From NCBI GenBank assembly GCA_934746015.1, contig CAKVEW010000042.1, forward strand, positions 1 through 25,921: a stretch of 25,921 nucleotides of DNA, read 5' to 3'. Position 1 is the first letter of the stretch. The number at the start of each line of letters is the position of its first letter. This document shows, piece after piece, positions 23,880 to 25,921 of this stretch. The notes below the pieces were generated by a model. The model worked only from the letters and a program-made list of their open reading frames with translations. It ran no database searches and had not been told where the DNA came from. A program made the translations under genes and the position numbers. Source of the DNA: an uncultured Clostridium sp. GTDB lineage: Bacteria > Bacillota > Clostridia > Clostridiales > Clostridiaceae.

Positions 23880-24215
23880 TTATTTCCTACTTCCATCTCT
23901 ATTAAAAGTTCTACACAAATGTATTTCATCCACTACTATCATAACTACTGCTGATAGTAGCAATACTAATAATTGAAAGGTCTCACTTAATAAGAAACCT
24001 TTAATTAAATAAGATGCCCCGCATAAAATCATACTTATAATTCCAACAACTAACATACTTTTCCCGCCATACTTTTGAGCTTCATCCCAAGTATCTTTAT
24101 TTTTCATAGACATTGAAGTTCTATATCCTATGATACTATTTATACTATCTGGTGAAAATCTAAATAATATAAATCCATAAAAAATAAATACAATTCCTGT
24201 TATTAAAAGTACCAT
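23880..24215 (-). CDS. SdpI-family small membrane protein
   Basis: A 111-residue protein with three membrane helices (~1-20, ~53-72, ~78-96). Between the first two lies the SdpI C-terminal-type motif GYRTSMSMKNKDTWDEAQKYGG (PF13630). In Bacillus, SdpI confers immunity to the SdpC toxin and acts as a signal receptor, but short SdpI-like proteins are common in Firmicutes without sdp genes, and none is seen here. The ATG at 24215 follows GGGGAG. A weak promoter (ATGATA, 16 nt, TATAAT, 24256-24283) lies in the divergent gap. The function is unknown beyond the family. Confidence 0.82.
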   Translation of the reverse strand: MVLLITGIVFIFYGFILFRFSPDSINSIIGYRTSMSMKNKDTWDEAQKYGGKSMLVVGIISMILCGASYLIKGFLLSETFQLLVLLLSAVVMIVVDEIHLCRTFNRDGSRK

Positions 24216-24325
24216 TTTTATATCTCCCCTATCAATAAGAATTATCTTATATAATATTATACCACTACAGTAAAAATTATCATTATGATATAATTATAAG
24301 AAAACAGGTTTTGGAGTTGATACAA

Positions 24326-25456
24326 ATGAAAGATAAATATATAATATTTTTCACTATATTTTTCAGTTTATATTCTATCTTAAATTTTTATATAGGAAAG
24401 GTAATTTTAAAAGGGCTTAAGATTATTACTAATATCTCCTCTTTAATATTTTGGATAATATTTTGCACTTTAGCATCATCATATATAATTTCTATGGTAC
24501 ATACTAAATATTTGTCTCAAAACCTAATTGATTTCTTTTCATTAATTGGATCTTATTGGCTTGGGTTACTTATGTATAGTTCAGTCGCTTTTCCTATTTT
24601 AGGATTAATTAATTTTATATTAAAAAAAGCTTCTTATTTTAGTAATATAATTTATACAATTGAAACAGTATTACTGACTGTAGTATTTATAATATTTATA
24701 ATAATTGGTAGCTATAATGCTAATCACTCCTATGTTAAATCATTTGATATTAATATAGACAAAAAAACTTTAAATGAACCATTAAATATAGTTATGGTTT
24801 CTGATATACACTTAGGTAATATTGTGAAAAATAATAAATTAAAAACTATGGTAACTGAAATAAATGGGCTTAACCCAGATTTAGTAATTATTGCTGGTGA
24901 TATTATTGATAGTGACATTACTCCTTTTTTAAATCATTCTATGTCTATAGAATTTTCTAATATAAAATCAAAATATGGGACTTTTGCAGTTTTAGGAAAT
25001 CACGATATCTTAACAAAAGAAGAGGATGCAATTGTAAATATTCTAAAAGAAAATTCTGTTACTGTTTTAAGGGATGAAGTAGTTTTAATTAATGATGAAT
25101 TCTACATAATTGGAAGAGATGATATAACAGTAAGTAGATATAGTAATGAACCTAGAGCTATTCTAGAGGATTTAACAAAAGATTTAGATAAATCTAAGCC
25201 ATTAATAGTTATTGATCATAATCCAAAGTATATGGATGAAAGCTTAAATGCTAATATAGATTTACAACTGTCTGGTCATACCCATAGAGGTCAAATAGTT
25301 CCTGGCAATTTAGTTACTAACAAAATGTTTGAAGTTGATTATGGATATTTAAAAAAGGATAATTTAAATGTTGTAGTTTCTTCAGGATACGGTACTTGGG
25401 GACCCCCTATCAGATTAGGTAGTAGAAGTGAAATAGTACAAATAAATTTAGAATAA
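24326..25456 (+). CDS. Membrane-anchored metallophosphoesterase (YkuE/YaeI-like)
   Basis: A 376-residue protein from the ATG at 24326; a GGAG site lies 9 nt upstream and an alternative TTG at 24311 overlaps it. The N-terminal ~130 residues hold four or five membrane helices. The calcineurin-like catalytic domain follows, with all metal motifs: SDIHLGN (D160, H162), AGDIIDSD (~191-198), LGNHD (223-227), IDHNP (~296-300) and SGHTHRGQ (~316-323). Related proteins include YkuE of Bacillus and YaeI, a phosphodiesterase acting on lipid A precursor. The substrate here is unknown; the membrane location suggests a lipid or cell-envelope phosphate ester. Monocistronic. Confidence 0.9.
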   Translation: MKDKYIIFFTIFFSLYSILNFYIGKVILKGLKIITNISSLIFWIIFCTLASSYIISMVHTKYLSQNLIDFFSLIGSYWLGLLMYSSVAFPILGLINFILKKASYFSNIIYTIETVLLTVVFIIFIIIGSYNANHSYVKSFDINIDKKTLNEPLNIVMVSDIHLGNIVKNNKLKTMVTEINGLNPDLVIIAGDIIDSDITPFLNHSMSIEFSNIKSKYGTFAVLGNHDILTKEEDAIVNILKENSVTVLRDEVVLINDEFYIIGRDDITVSRYSNEPRAILEDLTKDLDKSKPLIVIDHNPKYMDESLNANIDLQLSGHTHRGQIVPGNLVTNKMFEVDYGYLKKDNLNVVVSSGYGTWGPPIRLGSRSEIVQINLE

Positions 25457-25485
25457 AGGAATGAAAATTAATTTTTTAATATAAG

Positions 25486-25518
25486 AAAATTGAGCTGTCT
25501 TAATGGCAGCTCAATTTT
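25486..25518. terminator. Bidirectional terminator between convergent genes
   Basis: A 12-bp stem (25486-25497 with 25507-25518), extendable by a G-U pair, with a short loop and T runs in both directions. It serves the metallophosphoesterase and the oligoendopeptidase genes. Confidence 0.85.
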
Positions 25519-25549
25519 TAATTTTACATTTTAATTGCTATTTATTATC

Positions 25550-25921
25550 CTATATTTCATAACTTAAGCTTATGAATTTTTCTATATCTTCTTCAATAAG
25601 CTTAAGTGAATTTCTCCAGAAGTTAACATCATGAACATCTATATCCATTATCTTAGTAACATCAGCTACCATATTCTTACCTGTAACGGCAAGTAATTCT
25701 TCATATTCTTTACAGAAGCTACTACCTCTCTTTAAATATTCTGCATATAATCCCTTAGCAAATAAATTTCCAAAGGCATATGGGAAGTTATAGAAGTTTG
25801 CATTTGCATAGTAGTAGTGTGGCTTCCAAGTCCACATGTATTTATGAAGATAATTACTATCTAGTCCATCTCCATAGGCTTCCTTTTGTGCATTAAGCAT
25901 AGCATTACTTATTTCTTCTAC
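25550..25921 (-). CDS. M3-family oligoendopeptidase (PepF-like), C-terminal part
   Basis: The gene enters across the right edge of the window; the frame is open to base 25921, so only the last ~123 residues are seen and the start is missing. The segment YMWTWKPHYYYANANFYNFPYAFGNLFAKGLYAEY contains the conserved C-terminal pattern of M3 peptidases (HFY-type residues near the active site, then the YAFG region), and CKEYEELLAVTGKN fits the PepF/M3B group. The HExxH zinc motif would lie upstream, outside the window. Family members are cytoplasmic zinc peptidases that cut short peptides. Confidence 0.88.
   Translation of the reverse strand, partial: VEEISNAMLNAQKEAYGDGLDSNYLHKYMWTWKPHYYYANANFYNFPYAFGNLFAKGLYAEYLKRGSSFCKEYEELLAVTGKNMVADVTKIMDIDVHDVNFWRNSLKLIEEDIEKFISLSYEI

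Noticed and set aside
23880..24215. Toxin immunity gene of an sdp-like cannibalism system
   Set aside because: Only the SdpI-type motif is present; no sdpA, sdpB or sdpC-like gene is adjacent.

Overview
The window reads as chromosomal DNA of a low-GC Firmicute, most likely Clostridium sensu stricto or a close relative. The sequence is strongly AT-rich, most genes carry GGAGG-type ribosome binding sites, intergenic gaps hold A/T-flanked hairpin terminators, and the gene content (DegS/DegU-like pair, ThrE-type pair, M3 oligopeptidase, UvrD helicase with an internal exonuclease, ComEC-type metallohydrolase) is typical of clostridia. No rRNA, tRNA, CRISPR array, transposase, integrase or phage structural gene was seen.

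Left part (1-7.6 kb): a secreted lipoprotein with two near-identical FMN_bind-like domains; a DegS/DegU-like two-component pair; a cation-diffusion-facilitator transporter split by an in-frame TGA at codon 27; a methyl-accepting chemotaxis protein; and, divergently, a membrane-anchored VanW protein.

Middle part (7.6-18.5 kb): an HI0933-family flavoprotein; a minus-strand cluster of radical SAM/SPASM protein, aromatic-acid-exporter-like protein, ABC ATPase and large ABC permease; a degenerate J-domain protein with a TPR-like region and a Gly/Cys tail; a small acidic protein with a PF06541 membrane protein; a zinc-ribbon membrane protein; a ComEC-like metallo-beta-lactamase-fold protein; and a two-gene ThrE-family exporter.

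Most unusual region (18.5-23.8 kb): a UvrD/PcrA-type helicase with an internal DEDDh exonuclease domain was originally followed by a small conserved gene. A segment of 1790 bp (19222-21011) now separates them. It is flanked by a 399-bp direct repeat, 18823-19221 and 21012-21410, with only four mismatches, all within 30 bp of the insert junctions. Both neighbouring genes stay intact, and each has a truncated copy on the far side. The only substantial gene in the cassette encodes a 391-residue protein with a RecB/Cas4-like PD-(D/E)XK signature, with its own promoter, GTG start and terminator. This looks like a single-gene, probably defensive, nuclease cassette inserted with a long target duplication and without any recognisable recombinase.

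Right end (23.8-25.9 kb): an SdpI-family membrane protein, a membrane-anchored metallophosphoesterase, and the C-terminal part of an M3-family oligoendopeptidase that runs off the window edge.
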